Source of the DNA: Buttiauxella sp. A111
Lineage (GTDB): Bacteria; Pseudomonadota; Gammaproteobacteria; Enterobacterales; Enterobacteriaceae
Direction of reading: 5' to 3'
Length of the DNA: 64,000 nt
Assembly (NCBI RefSeq): GCF_014189855.1
Contig: NZ_BJFN01000001.1
Span: 620,001 to 684,000 of the forward strand
Shown piece by piece: positions 36,410 through 44,963 of this stretch. The translations under genes were made by a program, and so were the position numbers. The notes under the pieces were generated by a model. It saw only the letters and a list, made by a program, of their open reading frames with translations, had not been told where the DNA came from and searched no databases. Numbering within the stretch: position 1 is the first letter of the stretch; each line of letters opens with the position of its first letter.

Positions 36410-39400
36410 CAGTTGTCACCCCCGAATTCAGTGTCTGCAGTCTGTACGGCAGTTGCGGAGGCTCGTGCATCAACACTGAATATCTGTGCCGGCAACGTGA
36501 AGTTACGCAATTTCAGCAGCGCCAGCGGGCCTTCCCCGGCTTCGGTACGCAGGGTGTAGTTGAGGGGCCGTCCGTCCTGCGCTTTCCAGGTGAGACTGAA
36601 GCTGCTGTTCACTCCCGGATTTGGGGTCACAGACGCTTTATCCAGCAGACGAATTAAGCCCCACGCTCCCGGCAGATCCGCATACTGGCGGGTACCCGCC
36701 TGGGTGCTTATCCAGCTCAGGCTCGCTCCTGGCGCTTCGGTATCGTGCGGCCAGGTGAAACGGTTCCAGGCAGGAAGCTGGTTGTAGTAGCTAAGTTTCT
36801 GGCTGTCGATCACCAGGTCCGTCTGCATCACGTCTTTGGCTGTGCCCGGGCGAAGCTCAAAGCGCATCCCCGCTTCACCGTCGGTGAATACCACATCGGA
36901 CAGGTAACTCAGGGTATCGACCGCTTTGAGGAATGCCGGGCTGAAGGTCAGCCCCTGGGCATTGATGCTGTCCGGCACCCAGTGGCTGCCCTCTTTATGC
37001 AACACGCCGTTGAGACGCGTCTGTAGGAAACGAGTGATTCGCCCGCTGTCGCTGTTGAGATAACGCGCCAGCAACGGCAGAGAGACTTCACTGCTGGTAT
37101 CTTTTAACGGATAACGTCCGCCAAAGGTGCTGTTCCAGTCATCCACAATGGCCGCCTGCCACTGGGCATTCAGGCTTTCGGCGGCAGGGGTTAACACCTG
37201 CTGCCAGGCCTGCTCCATCGGCTGGACAAAGACCGTCTGCCCGAAGCCACTCCACTCCTGGCCGAGGCTTGCAGCGACCAGGCTGCCGTAATCACGGGTT
37301 TCGGTTAAATCCACCGCTTTGCCCTGGAACACCGTCTGCGCCAGCGTCTGGGTCATCGCCTGCGGGTCGGCAGCATTCACCACCTGTTGCAGTTTGAGAC
37401 GCACCTGGGTGACGCGTGTCAGGAACGTCTGCAGGCTGAGGTTGGTCTGCCCGCCGCCTTTGTTGTCCATCAGTGCCAGCACCGGGCCGAAGGTCGCATC
37501 CAGCGGGCCTTGCGCCCCGGCCTGCTGGTCAATCGCCGGTTGCTCGTCGCGGTTTAACATGTTTTTGGCGGACTTGACCAGCGAGTCGGACAGCGCCTCG
37601 CCGGTTTGCCCGGTTTTCCCCTGAATACTCAGGGTGTTCATCAGGGCAACCAGCGGCGACTGGCGCACGTCGGCCATCAGCGTGAGCTGATCGATAGCGT
37701 CAGATAACGTCTGTGCCTGTTGCCAGTGCAGACTGTTAAGGAACTCCAGCCAACTGCCGGAGAAATCAGCAAAGTAACGCTCTTTGAGACGCGCCTGCAG
37801 TGCTTCCGGCGAATCCTGTTGCACCACGGTGCTTTTGATATCGCTGAGTACCCAGTCCATCTCTTCACGCCGCTCGCTGACCACCTTTTCAATGGCCGGT
37901 TTGACCGCTTCTTCCCAGGCTTTGCGGGTGAACATCCCCGGCACCACCGCATCGGTGGTGAAGATACGGTCGGCATCGGTATCACCGGTCATATCGGACA
38001 GGCGCATATCGGCATACTGGTTTGCCACCTGGCGCAGCATCTTCTGGTAGAGCGACGATTCACTGTTACGCGCCCCCATTTGGCGCACCAGCAGGGTGCG
38101 GGCCTGATTCACCAGATTTTCATCCGGCAGCAGACGCCACTCCGGGTGACGGGCCAGGTTACGGGCATAAAAATCGAGCAGCGCCGGGCCACTCCCCTGC
38201 CACACACCATCCGGCACGCCCTCACGCTGCGGCCAGTCGGTAATCAGGGTTTTGCTAAACCACGCAAAATCCATTTTCTCCGGACGCGCCAGCATCAGGT
38301 ATAGCTTGAGCTGGTCGTAAGCCGGCTTAATCAGTTTGTTGCGATTAGGGTCGTCCGGTGGCAACTGCACCAGGGTTTCCAGTTGTTCTTCAAGGTGTCT
38401 GGAGGCGGCATCACGCAGCAGCGGCAACGCGCTGGCCCCGTAATGCGGCCAGAGTGCGGTTAACAGCGCATCGTTCTGACTCAGGCCAAATCGGCTGTAC
38501 CACGGCGCGCCATCCTGCTGGCGATATTGCAGGCGGTCGAGCGTGTGCTGTAAATCAAGTTGTGCTTTCAGACGTGCCGGGAGCGGTTGCTTCACGTTCG
38601 CGGCAAGCTTCACCTGTGTTTCGGAAGTATTTATTGCGTCGCGGTTAACCAGAAAGGCCATCACCATGCCTGCCCCCCACAGCACCATCGCCCCTGCGAC
38701 GCACATCGCTAACAGTCTGCGCCAGGCAAAACCAAGCTTTTTCGGGGCTAAACCTGCGGGCAGTGACGGCAGAGAATCCAGCAGCACATCCCAGCGGTTG
38801 TCTTTGCCCCAGTGATTTTTGACGGTGCGTTTTGCATCCACGGAAGCCGGGCTGAACATCACCCCCGCCAGCGGCGAAGGACGGTATGGATTCAACAGCG
38901 TACCCAGCGGTCCGGCCACCGAATCCGGCGTGCGCGAGAGTTGGTCGGCAAGTTGCAGTAAAAACTGGTGTGCAGTGCTGGTGCTTACCTGCTGTGTGCC
39001 CTGCTCTATCAGGCCAGGCACCAGACCAGAAAGCTGCGTGCTCAGCTCGTCCGCTTTGCAATTCGCGGGCAACAGGCAACCGACAGACTGCGTGACACGC
39101 TCCGTCTGCGCGCCTTCCGCATTATGCAGCGACCAGACATACAGCGGCAGCCGCCAGCCGAGTAACGCGAAACGGGCAGCAAACGCCTGCCCGACGCTGT
39201 CCATCATGTCGGTGGTGAGCGTGGCTTTTGTGTTTATCTGACCGAGTGAGGCCTGCTTCGCCAGCGCAGAGCTCACCCACACCACACCATCCAGCGGGCA
39301 GCGGCGCAGTTTACGCAGCGCGCCAAACCAGGCGCTGTCTGCCTGTGCACCTAAATCACCGCCCCAGAGTAAAACAGTACCGGCATCTTCCTGCCAGAAT

Positions 39401-39819
39401 TGTGTGGTCAGGTTTGGGGCGAGTTGCTCCACATCGGCCGCACTACCGCTGAGCAGCAGGATGCGGACTTTACGGGGCCAGAAGCGACCGTAGGTGCTGC
39501 GCAGGGCCTGCTGAAGTTCAGTGACCGTGACATGGCGCGGGGCCGTCTGTGCCAGGCGATTTTCGTCTTCTGGCAGGACGTTTTGCTGTTTTTCCGTTTC
39601 ACGGTGACGCCATTGCTTCACCAGTCCGCCCAGCACTGAGCCGTAACGTAACCCCACGGCAATCGCACAAACCAGCATGAAACCGAGCACTTTCTTGCTG
39701 TTCGTATCCAGCCAGATAAGCTCCCCGTGATGCCAGATAAACCAGCCCAGCGCGCCCAGTAACAGCAGCAGCAAAAATGTCAGCCCGCCGATACGCCCTA
39801 TTTTACTTAGCAGGTTCAT
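36409..39819 (-). CDS. tssM: T6SS inner-membrane protein TssM (IcmF/VasK)
   Basis: 1136 aa from ATG 39819, which has GGGAG 5 bases upstream and gives the usual start MNLLSKIGRIGG; the frame is open 29 codons further. Membrane helices are at about 12-31, 42-60 and 370-392; a large periplasmic C-terminal part binds TssJ. The cytoplasmic domain has no Walker A box: the expected GxxGxGKT site reads LLLSGSAADVEQL. It overlaps the preceding membrane-protein gene by 17 bp. Confidence 0.93.
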   Translation of the reverse strand: MNLLSKIGRIGGLTFLLLLLLGALGWFIWHHGELIWLDTNSKKVLGFMLVCAIAVGLRYGSVLGGLVKQWRHRETEKQQNVLPEDENRLAQTAPRHVTVTELQQALRSTYGRFWPRKVRILLLSGSAADVEQLAPNLTTQFWQEDAGTVLLWGGDLGAQADSAWFGALRKLRRCPLDGVVWVSSALAKQASLGQINTKATLTTDMMDSVGQAFAARFALLGWRLPLYVWSLHNAEGAQTERVTQSVGCLLPANCKADELSTQLSGLVPGLIEQGTQQVSTSTAHQFLLQLADQLSRTPDSVAGPLGTLLNPYRPSPLAGVMFSPASVDAKRTVKNHWGKDNRWDVLLDSLPSLPAGLAPKKLGFAWRRLLAMCVAGAMVLWGAGMVMAFLVNRDAINTSETQVKLAANVKQPLPARLKAQLDLQHTLDRLQYRQQDGAPWYSRFGLSQNDALLTALWPHYGASALPLLRDAASRHLEEQLETLVQLPPDDPNRNKLIKPAYDQLKLYLMLARPEKMDFAWFSKTLITDWPQREGVPDGVWQGSGPALLDFYARNLARHPEWRLLPDENLVNQARTLLVRQMGARNSESSLYQKMLRQVANQYADMRLSDMTGDTDADRIFTTDAVVPGMFTRKAWEEAVKPAIEKVVSERREEMDWVLSDIKSTVVQQDSPEALQARLKERYFADFSGSWLEFLNSLHWQQAQTLSDAIDQLTLMADVRQSPLVALMNTLSIQGKTGQTGEALSDSLVKSAKNMLNRDEQPAIDQQAGAQGPLDATFGPVLALMDNKGGGQTNLSLQTFLTRVTQVRLKLQQVVNAADPQAMTQTLAQTVFQGKAVDLTETRDYGSLVAASLGQEWSGFGQTVFVQPMEQAWQQVLTPAAESLNAQWQAAIVDDWNSTFGGRYPLKDTSSEVSLPLLARYLNSDSGRITRFLQTRLNGVLHKEGSHWVPDSINAQGLTFSPAFLKAVDTLSYLSDVVFTDGEAGMRFELRPGTAKDVMQTDLVIDSQKLSYYNQLPAWNRFTWPHDTEAPGASLSWISTQAGTRQYADLPGAWGLIRLLDKASVTPNPGVNSSFSLTWKAQDGRPLNYTLRTEAGEGPLALLKLRNFTLPAQIFSVDARASATAVQTADTEFGGDN

Positions 39820-40978
39820 CCCCACTCCCTGATGTGATGGTACAGATAAAATGTTCTGAGTCTGATGTGGACAGCGCAAGCCAGGACTGCCGCCCGATGC
39901 GAACAAAATCAGCCGCCAATGCGGCAGTCAACCAGGGCGAGAATGGCCCCTGAATACCGCAAAATGTTTCAATAGTGCGGATATCATCCGGCCCCCAGGA
40001 GGTACCCTGCGCATTGCCGGTGGAGAGCAGTTCAGAGGATGACTCTGTCCATTTTTGAGCATCACCAAGAATGCCCACCGTTCGTAGGGCCTCGGTCTGC
40101 GTGGTCAGAAACAGCTCCAGCTCCTGAGCTACGTGGGCCACATCCCACTGCATCGGTCGCAGCAGACGAGTCGGATGAAAAAGCGAATATTTGTGGGCAA
40201 CGTCATCACTGGTAAACAGCAACGCGGCCAGACCATCGGAATAACTTTCCTGCCCCTGCATTTGCAACACCAGAACCAGTTGAACCGTTTCTTCTGGTTG
40301 CTTAATGCGCTCATCGATCGTGTGGAAAGAAAGCTTATCGACAATGGTCAGCGATGATGGACCAGGACGCGCCGGAAACATTGCCTGCCAGCCATCCGCA
40401 AACTGCGCATGCAAATTTTGCCGGGATGTTTTCGGCACATCGGCAAGTACCGTGACCTGGAGAGGCAATTCGGCTGGCAGAGCCAGCACAGCTGCTTCAA
40501 CACCAGCAAGCAGGCTGGTCATCGCTGTGGAAAATACAGGTTTATCCGGTGGCAGATAATCAATACGCCGGACCAGATCCCGGTACTGAGTCAGTCCCTT
40601 TGCATTCTGCTGTAACAACGCGGCGGATATATGGTCCGGCAGCATCACACAACTCGCCATCACGGCAAGGTAACGCTCGGCCCACGCAGTCCACTGCTGC
40701 TGCGCGTGCTGTGCTTCATGTTGCAGAAACTGATAGCGATCCAGGTCACGCCCGTAAAAGTAGCCGCGAAGACTGAAAATAATCAGCCACAGCAGCACCG
40801 GAGTCAGCGAAAACAGCCAGATATTCACGACGTTGAGCAGACTCAACCTGCCGGAAGCATGCAGAATAAACAGCAGAACAGCGGTGATCACCGCCAGCAC
40901 ACCACTTAGTAACCAGGCACCAGACGATGGCGGCACCGGTGGTTCAACAGTAAAAGGTTTTTGACGTTCCCAGCCCAT
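39803..40978 (-). CDS. T6SS-associated inner-membrane protein of unknown function
   Basis: 391 aa. Two membrane helices near the N terminus (about 22-40 and 48-70), then a soluble domain of about 320 residues with no motif I recognise. It lies between PAAR and tssM, overlapping tssM by 17 bp, with the PAAR stop codon 3 bp downstream of... the upstream PAAR-proximal boundary is on the other side: PAAR ends 3 bp before this gene's ATG. The setting suggests a specific accessory of the envelope complex or spike loading. No homologue with known function is recalled. Confidence 0.75.
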   Translation of the reverse strand: MGWERQKPFTVEPPVPPSSGAWLLSGVLAVITAVLLFILHASGRLSLLNVVNIWLFSLTPVLLWLIIFSLRGYFYGRDLDRYQFLQHEAQHAQQQWTAWAERYLAVMASCVMLPDHISAALLQQNAKGLTQYRDLVRRIDYLPPDKPVFSTAMTSLLAGVEAAVLALPAELPLQVTVLADVPKTSRQNLHAQFADGWQAMFPARPGPSSLTIVDKLSFHTIDERIKQPEETVQLVLVLQMQGQESYSDGLAALLFTSDDVAHKYSLFHPTRLLRPMQWDVAHVAQELELFLTTQTEALRTVGILGDAQKWTESSSELLSTGNAQGTSWGPDDIRTIETFCGIQGPFSPWLTAALAADFVRIGRQSWLALSTSDSEHFICTITSGSGDEPAK

Positions 40979-40981
40979 TTT

Positions 40982-41248
40982 TTATCCTATGACACAATCC
41001 GGTGCGCTGGAGATAACCTGACAGCCGCATTGACATTTACACCCATCCACAACAATCGCTTTACCGTCTGACATCCATTCCGGAGAGCCTTCAATAATTT
41101 GATTGGTTCCATGTCCCGGAATTGGGCAACTGACTTTATCGCCAACTAAAGCGACTTTTTTGCCATTAACAATCATCGAGGAAGAAGCAGAAATAACGGC
41201 ACCACCGTGCGTGGTTTTATCGCCGAGTAATACGAAGCCTTTTGGCAT
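40982..41248 (-). CDS. T6SS PAAR-repeat spike-tip protein
   Basis: 88 aa. PAAR-type motifs GDKTTHGGAVISAS, VALVGDKVSCPIPGHG, SDGKAIVVDG and a Cys-rich end (CKCQCGCQVIS) suit the zinc-stabilised cone that caps VgrG. It has no toxin extension, so it would serve as a general tip. Ribosome site AAGG. It is followed 3 bp later by the membrane-protein gene and preceded by the SUMF1-like lipoprotein array. Confidence 0.92.
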   Translation of the reverse strand: MPKGFVLLGDKTTHGGAVISASSSMIVNGKKVALVGDKVSCPIPGHGTNQIIEGSPEWMSDGKAIVVDGCKCQCGCQVISSAPDCVIG

Positions 41249-41295
41249 GGAAATACCTTTTTATTTTGTAAGTATCAGCGGTAATTTTGGACTAC

Positions 41296-42192
41296 CTATA
41301 TTTTGGTGATATTATTTATTTTCACACAGCGGAAGTTATATATAGGAACAATTCCGGTTTCTTTATCTGTTGGATCCGGTTTAACAAACTGGCGATACAC
41401 GGTCTGGTTGGTAAAGGGACCTCCGCCGCCCAGATATCCTCTGATAACTTTATACTGGCCTGAATCAGGGCATGGCGGGTTCATTTCAGGAGATTTGGAA
41501 TAATAACCTTCCGCATACCAGTCATTCATCCAGTCAACCCCGTTTCCTGCCATATCATATAAACCTAGCGGTGTAGGAGGAAACTTTCCAATTGTATAGT
41601 TGAAGGCGTAATTACCTGACAACTCAACTTTTTGGTCACTATTTGCCAAGTTTTTTCCTGATTGATAATCACCATTATCAGTTGCGAATATAACATATTC
41701 ACCTCTATTCCTAGCCGCATACTCCCATTGAGCTTCTGTTGGTAAATCAATATTTTTCTCTGACATTTCCCCCAACCACTGGCAATAGTCTTTTGCTTGT
41801 TGCCAGGATACGACTGCAGGCATATAAGGGGCTCGTATTTTCGGGTAACGCGTGACCCACCGTGTAAGTGGTGTTATTTTCTCAAAACCATTAATTTCCG
41901 TGTATTCATCATATTCTTTATACGTAACTTTATATTTCCCCATCGCAAAATCACTGAGTGTGACCTTATGAAGATCTTTATCATCATCATTGCCGGTGAG
42001 AGGTAATTTCTCCCCCACTAAAGGCCCAAAATCACCCATCATAAAATTGCCGCCATGAATGTCGACCATATTGTTCAGAGAGTGTTGCACCAGAGTATCT
42101 ACTGCTTTTTGGTCAATGGATTTTTCTGAAGGCTTTTGATCGCAGCCGCTAATGATAGAAACAAGAATAAGTAACCGGAAAAAATTATTCAT
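41296..42192 (-). CDS. SUMF1/FGE-fold lipoprotein, array copy 1
   Basis: 298 aa from ATG 42192; an in-frame ATG 18 bases upstream is possible. The signal ends IISGC-DQ (Asp at +2, inner-membrane retention). The formylglycine-generating-enzyme fold is clear: NMVDIHGGNFMMGDFGPL, LPTEAQWEYAARNRG, GLYDMAGNGVDWMNDWY, YNFRCV. The place of the catalytic cysteines in true FGE reads RGYLGGGGPFTNQTVYRQF with no Cys, so it is probably not an oxidase. Copy nearest PAAR; its 3' half is almost identical in DNA to copy 2. A likely periplasmic immunity or partner protein for the 761-aa effector. Confidence 0.8.
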   Translation of the reverse strand: MNNFFRLLILVSIISGCDQKPSEKSIDQKAVDTLVQHSLNNMVDIHGGNFMMGDFGPLVGEKLPLTGNDDDKDLHKVTLSDFAMGKYKVTYKEYDEYTEINGFEKITPLTRWVTRYPKIRAPYMPAVVSWQQAKDYCQWLGEMSEKNIDLPTEAQWEYAARNRGEYVIFATDNGDYQSGKNLANSDQKVELSGNYAFNYTIGKFPPTPLGLYDMAGNGVDWMNDWYAEGYYSKSPEMNPPCPDSGQYKVIRGYLGGGGPFTNQTVYRQFVKPDPTDKETGIVPIYNFRCVKINNITKI

Positions 42193-42212
42193 TTGCACTC
42201 CATTGCACATCG

Positions 42213-43093
42213 TTATTTGTTAACTACACAGCGGAAATTGTATATAGGCGCAATTCCAGTTTCTTTATCTGTTGGATCCGGTTTAACAAACTGGCGATAT
42301 ACGGTCTGGTTGGTAAAAGGTCCTCCACCACCAAGATACCCGCGTATAACTTTGTAATTCCCTTTATCTGGTCCTTGAGGGTTTAACTCTGGTGATTTGG
42401 AATAATAATTTTCAGCGTACCAGTCATTCATCCAGTCGACTCCATTACCTGCCATGTCATATAGACCCAGAACAGTTGGTGGAAATTTACCTATCGTATA
42501 ACTAAAGGTATATATGCCAGTAAGAGCTTCGATTTGCTCCCCGTTTGCGATATTTCTCCCAGACTCATACTTACCGTTATCAGTTGCATATACAATATAC
42601 TGGCCCCTATTACGTGCGGCATATTCCCATTGTGCCTCTGTTGGCAGGTCTATTTTTTTCCAGATTGTTTTCCTAACCATTGGCAATAGTCTTTGGCTTG
42701 CTGCCATGTGGTCACGGCGGGCATATCTGGGCTACGAAGTTTAGGGTAATCTTTGATCCAAAATTCTAATGGAGTTATTTTATTTGAATGAGTTATTGCA
42801 GAGTATTCATCATACTCTTTATAAGTAACTTTATATTTCCCCAACGCAAAATCACTGAGCACGACTTTATGAAGATCTTTATCATCGTCATTGCCCGTGA
42901 AAGGCAATTTCTCCCCGACTAAAGGCCCAAAATCACCCATTAAAAACTCACCACCACTGACCTGGATCATGTTGTCTAATGAACGCTTAACCAACTCTTG
43001 TGCTTGTTTTTTATTTTCCGTTGACTGGCTATTATCGCAACCCTGTAGAAAAGTTGATACAACTGACAACAATAAAACAAACTTATATTTCAT
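42213..43093 (-). pseudogene. SUMF1/FGE-fold lipoprotein, array copy 2, frameshifted in a poly-A tract
   Basis: Two overlapping reading frames make one gene. The first (43093 down to 42650) has the signal LQGC-DN and the N-terminal half to LGKQSGKK, then stops. The second resumes at KIDLPTEAQWEYAARNRGQ and runs to FRCVVNK. The coding strand has GG followed by seven A and TAG at about 42650-42661; one extra A restores a 293-aa protein matching copy 1. It could be a true one-base deletion, slippage-prone expression control, or a sequencing error. Confidence 0.85.
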
Positions 43094-43156
43094 AAGGTCA
43101 TTCCTGATTGACTCATTATACTCAGTTATTACTCAGCCATAAAACTCAATTAGAGA

Positions 43157-44050
43157 TCAGTTATTCACTACACAGCGAAAGACATAACCCGGAGGTATAC
43201 CATTTTTTTCATAAGTTCTACCCTTTGAAACGGGAACAGGCAATGCTGACTGCCTGAACATAGTTAAAGCATATTGCATATCACCACCAATATTGCCACG
43301 TCGAACTTTCTTTTCACCCGTATCAGGGCCCTGGGGGTTTTTCACTGGTGAGTGGGCGTAATAGTCTTTTGCATACCAGTCATTAGTCCATTCTGCACCA
43401 CTTAATCCCATGTCATACAACCCTAATGGATTTGGTGGGTATTTTCCGATCGGATAAATAGGTAAAGATAATCCATCGCTCTCAATATCTATTTCTTCAT
43501 ATGTAGGGATGTTCTCCCCCCTAATAATAGTTCCGTCGTTAGTTGCATAAGGAAGATATTTCCCCCGAGAGCGGGCTGCAAATTCCCACTGTGCCTCTGT
43601 CGGTAAATCTATCTTTTCGCCTGACACTTTAGCCAGCCATAAGCAATAATCCTTGGCCATCTTCCATGGTATATTAACAGAGATATTCCCATCCAATAAT
43701 TTAGAATGCTGCCGATACAGAGCACTCGTAGTTAATTTTTCACCTCCAGCTAATTTAACATAGTTATTATAATCTTCATTAGTGACTTTATATTTACTCA
43801 TCATAAAATCATCTAGTATAACTTTATGCAATGTCTTATCATCGCTGTTAATACTAAATGGGATTTTCTCTCCAACCAGAGGACCAAAGTCCCCCATCAA
43901 AAACTCACCACCTTTTACCAGAACCATATTATCCAGTGAACGTTTAACGACCTTCTGTGACTGTTGCGTATTTTCAGTCGACTGGCTGTTATCACAACCT
44001 GCAAGCAAGAGAGGGGAAATCAAAAAGAGGATTATATATTTATTATTCAT
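43157..44050 (-). CDS. SUMF1/FGE-fold lipoprotein, array copy 3
   Basis: 297 aa. The signal ends LLAGC-DN (Asp at +2). The FGE fold is kept: NMVLVKGGEFLMGDFGPL, LPTEAQWEFAARSRGK, GLYDMGLSGAEWTNDWY, GYVFRCVVNN. The catalytic-cysteine region reads RRGNIGGDMQYALTMFRQS without Cys. It is closer to copy 4 than to copies 1 and 2, so the array appears to be two pairs. Base composition is clearly more AT-rich than the T6SS core. Confidence 0.82.
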   Translation of the reverse strand: MNNKYIILFLISPLLLAGCDNSQSTENTQQSQKVVKRSLDNMVLVKGGEFLMGDFGPLVGEKIPFSINSDDKTLHKVILDDFMMSKYKVTNEDYNNYVKLAGGEKLTTSALYRQHSKLLDGNISVNIPWKMAKDYCLWLAKVSGEKIDLPTEAQWEFAARSRGKYLPYATNDGTIIRGENIPTYEEIDIESDGLSLPIYPIGKYPPNPLGLYDMGLSGAEWTNDWYAKDYYAHSPVKNPQGPDTGEKKVRRGNIGGDMQYALTMFRQSALPVPVSKGRTYEKNGIPPGYVFRCVVNN

Positions 44051-44064
44051 GAACCACTCTCAGA

Positions 44065-44949
44065 CTAATTATTCACTACACAACGGAAAACATAGCTTGG
44101 GGTAATACCATCTTCTTCATACTTGCTTCCATCTAGCACCGGGACAGGAAGTGAGGACTGACGAAACATAGTCAATGCGGATTGATAATCACCACCTGCA
44201 TAACCTCGAAGTACTTTTTTCTTCCCAGATTGAGGACCAGTAGGATTTTTTTGCGGGGAGTAGGTATAATAATCTGCAGCATACCAATCATATATCCATT
44301 CTTTTCCGCTCAATCCCATGTCATATAACCCTAAAGGATTGGGTGGGTATTTCCCAATAGGATAATAAGGTAACCCCAGCCCCCCCGTCATTTGTTCTTT
44401 CTCTTCATAAGTAGGGATGTTCACACCTTTTTCCAACTTACCATTGTTGGTAGCGAAAGGGAAATACTCTCCTCTGGATCGTGCTGCATATTCCCATTGA
44501 GCTTCTGTAGGTAAGTTCACATTTTTACCAGACATCACACCCAACCATAAACAGTAACTATGAGCCATTTCCCAAGGAATACTAACTGACACATTATCGG
44601 CTAATACATCTTTTCCCCACGCCGATGGCGGTAATTTTTCCTTGTTGGTTATTTTTATATAGCTATTAAAATCTTTATTAGTGACTTTGTATTTGCTGAT
44701 TTTAAAATCATCCAGAACCACTCTATGTAATTTTTTATCATCACTATTAATGCTGAATGGTATTTTGTCTCCGACAAGAGGACCAAAATCCCCCATCAAA
44801 AACTCACCGCCTTTAACTAGAACCATATTGTCCAGTGAGTGCTTAACAAGTTCCTGTGCCTGTTTCTTGTTTTCAGTCGATTGGTCATTATCACAACCAA
44901 CTAAAGCAATCGATGTAATTGATAATAAAAAAATAAATTTGTATTTCAT
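44065..44949 (-). CDS. SUMF1/FGE-fold lipoprotein, array copy 4 (next to effector)
   Basis: 294 aa from ATG 44949, which gives the same start (MKYKF) as copy 2; an ATG 12 bases upstream has no ribosome site. The signal ends ALVGC-DN (Asp at +2). The fold matches copy 3, including GLYDMGLSGKEWIYDWY and YVFRCVVNN; no catalytic Cys pair. It follows the effector stop codon by 14 bp, the usual place of a cognate immunity gene. Confidence 0.82.
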   Translation of the reverse strand: MKYKFIFLLSITSIALVGCDNDQSTENKKQAQELVKHSLDNMVLVKGGEFLMGDFGPLVGDKIPFSINSDDKKLHRVVLDDFKISKYKVTNKDFNSYIKITNKEKLPPSAWGKDVLADNVSVSIPWEMAHSYCLWLGVMSGKNVNLPTEAQWEYAARSRGEYFPFATNNGKLEKGVNIPTYEEKEQMTGGLGLPYYPIGKYPPNPLGLYDMGLSGKEWIYDWYAADYYTYSPQKNPTGPQSGKKKVLRGYAGGDYQSALTMFRQSSLPVPVLDGSKYEEDGITPSYVFRCVVNN

Positions 44950-44963
44950 AGTGTCTACCATAA

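Noticed and set aside
41296..44949. Active formylglycine-generating enzymes (sulfatase maturation)
   Set aside because: The catalytic cysteine region has no Cys in any copy, no sulfatase is encoded nearby, and the proteins are tandem lipoproteins in a T6SS cargo locus.
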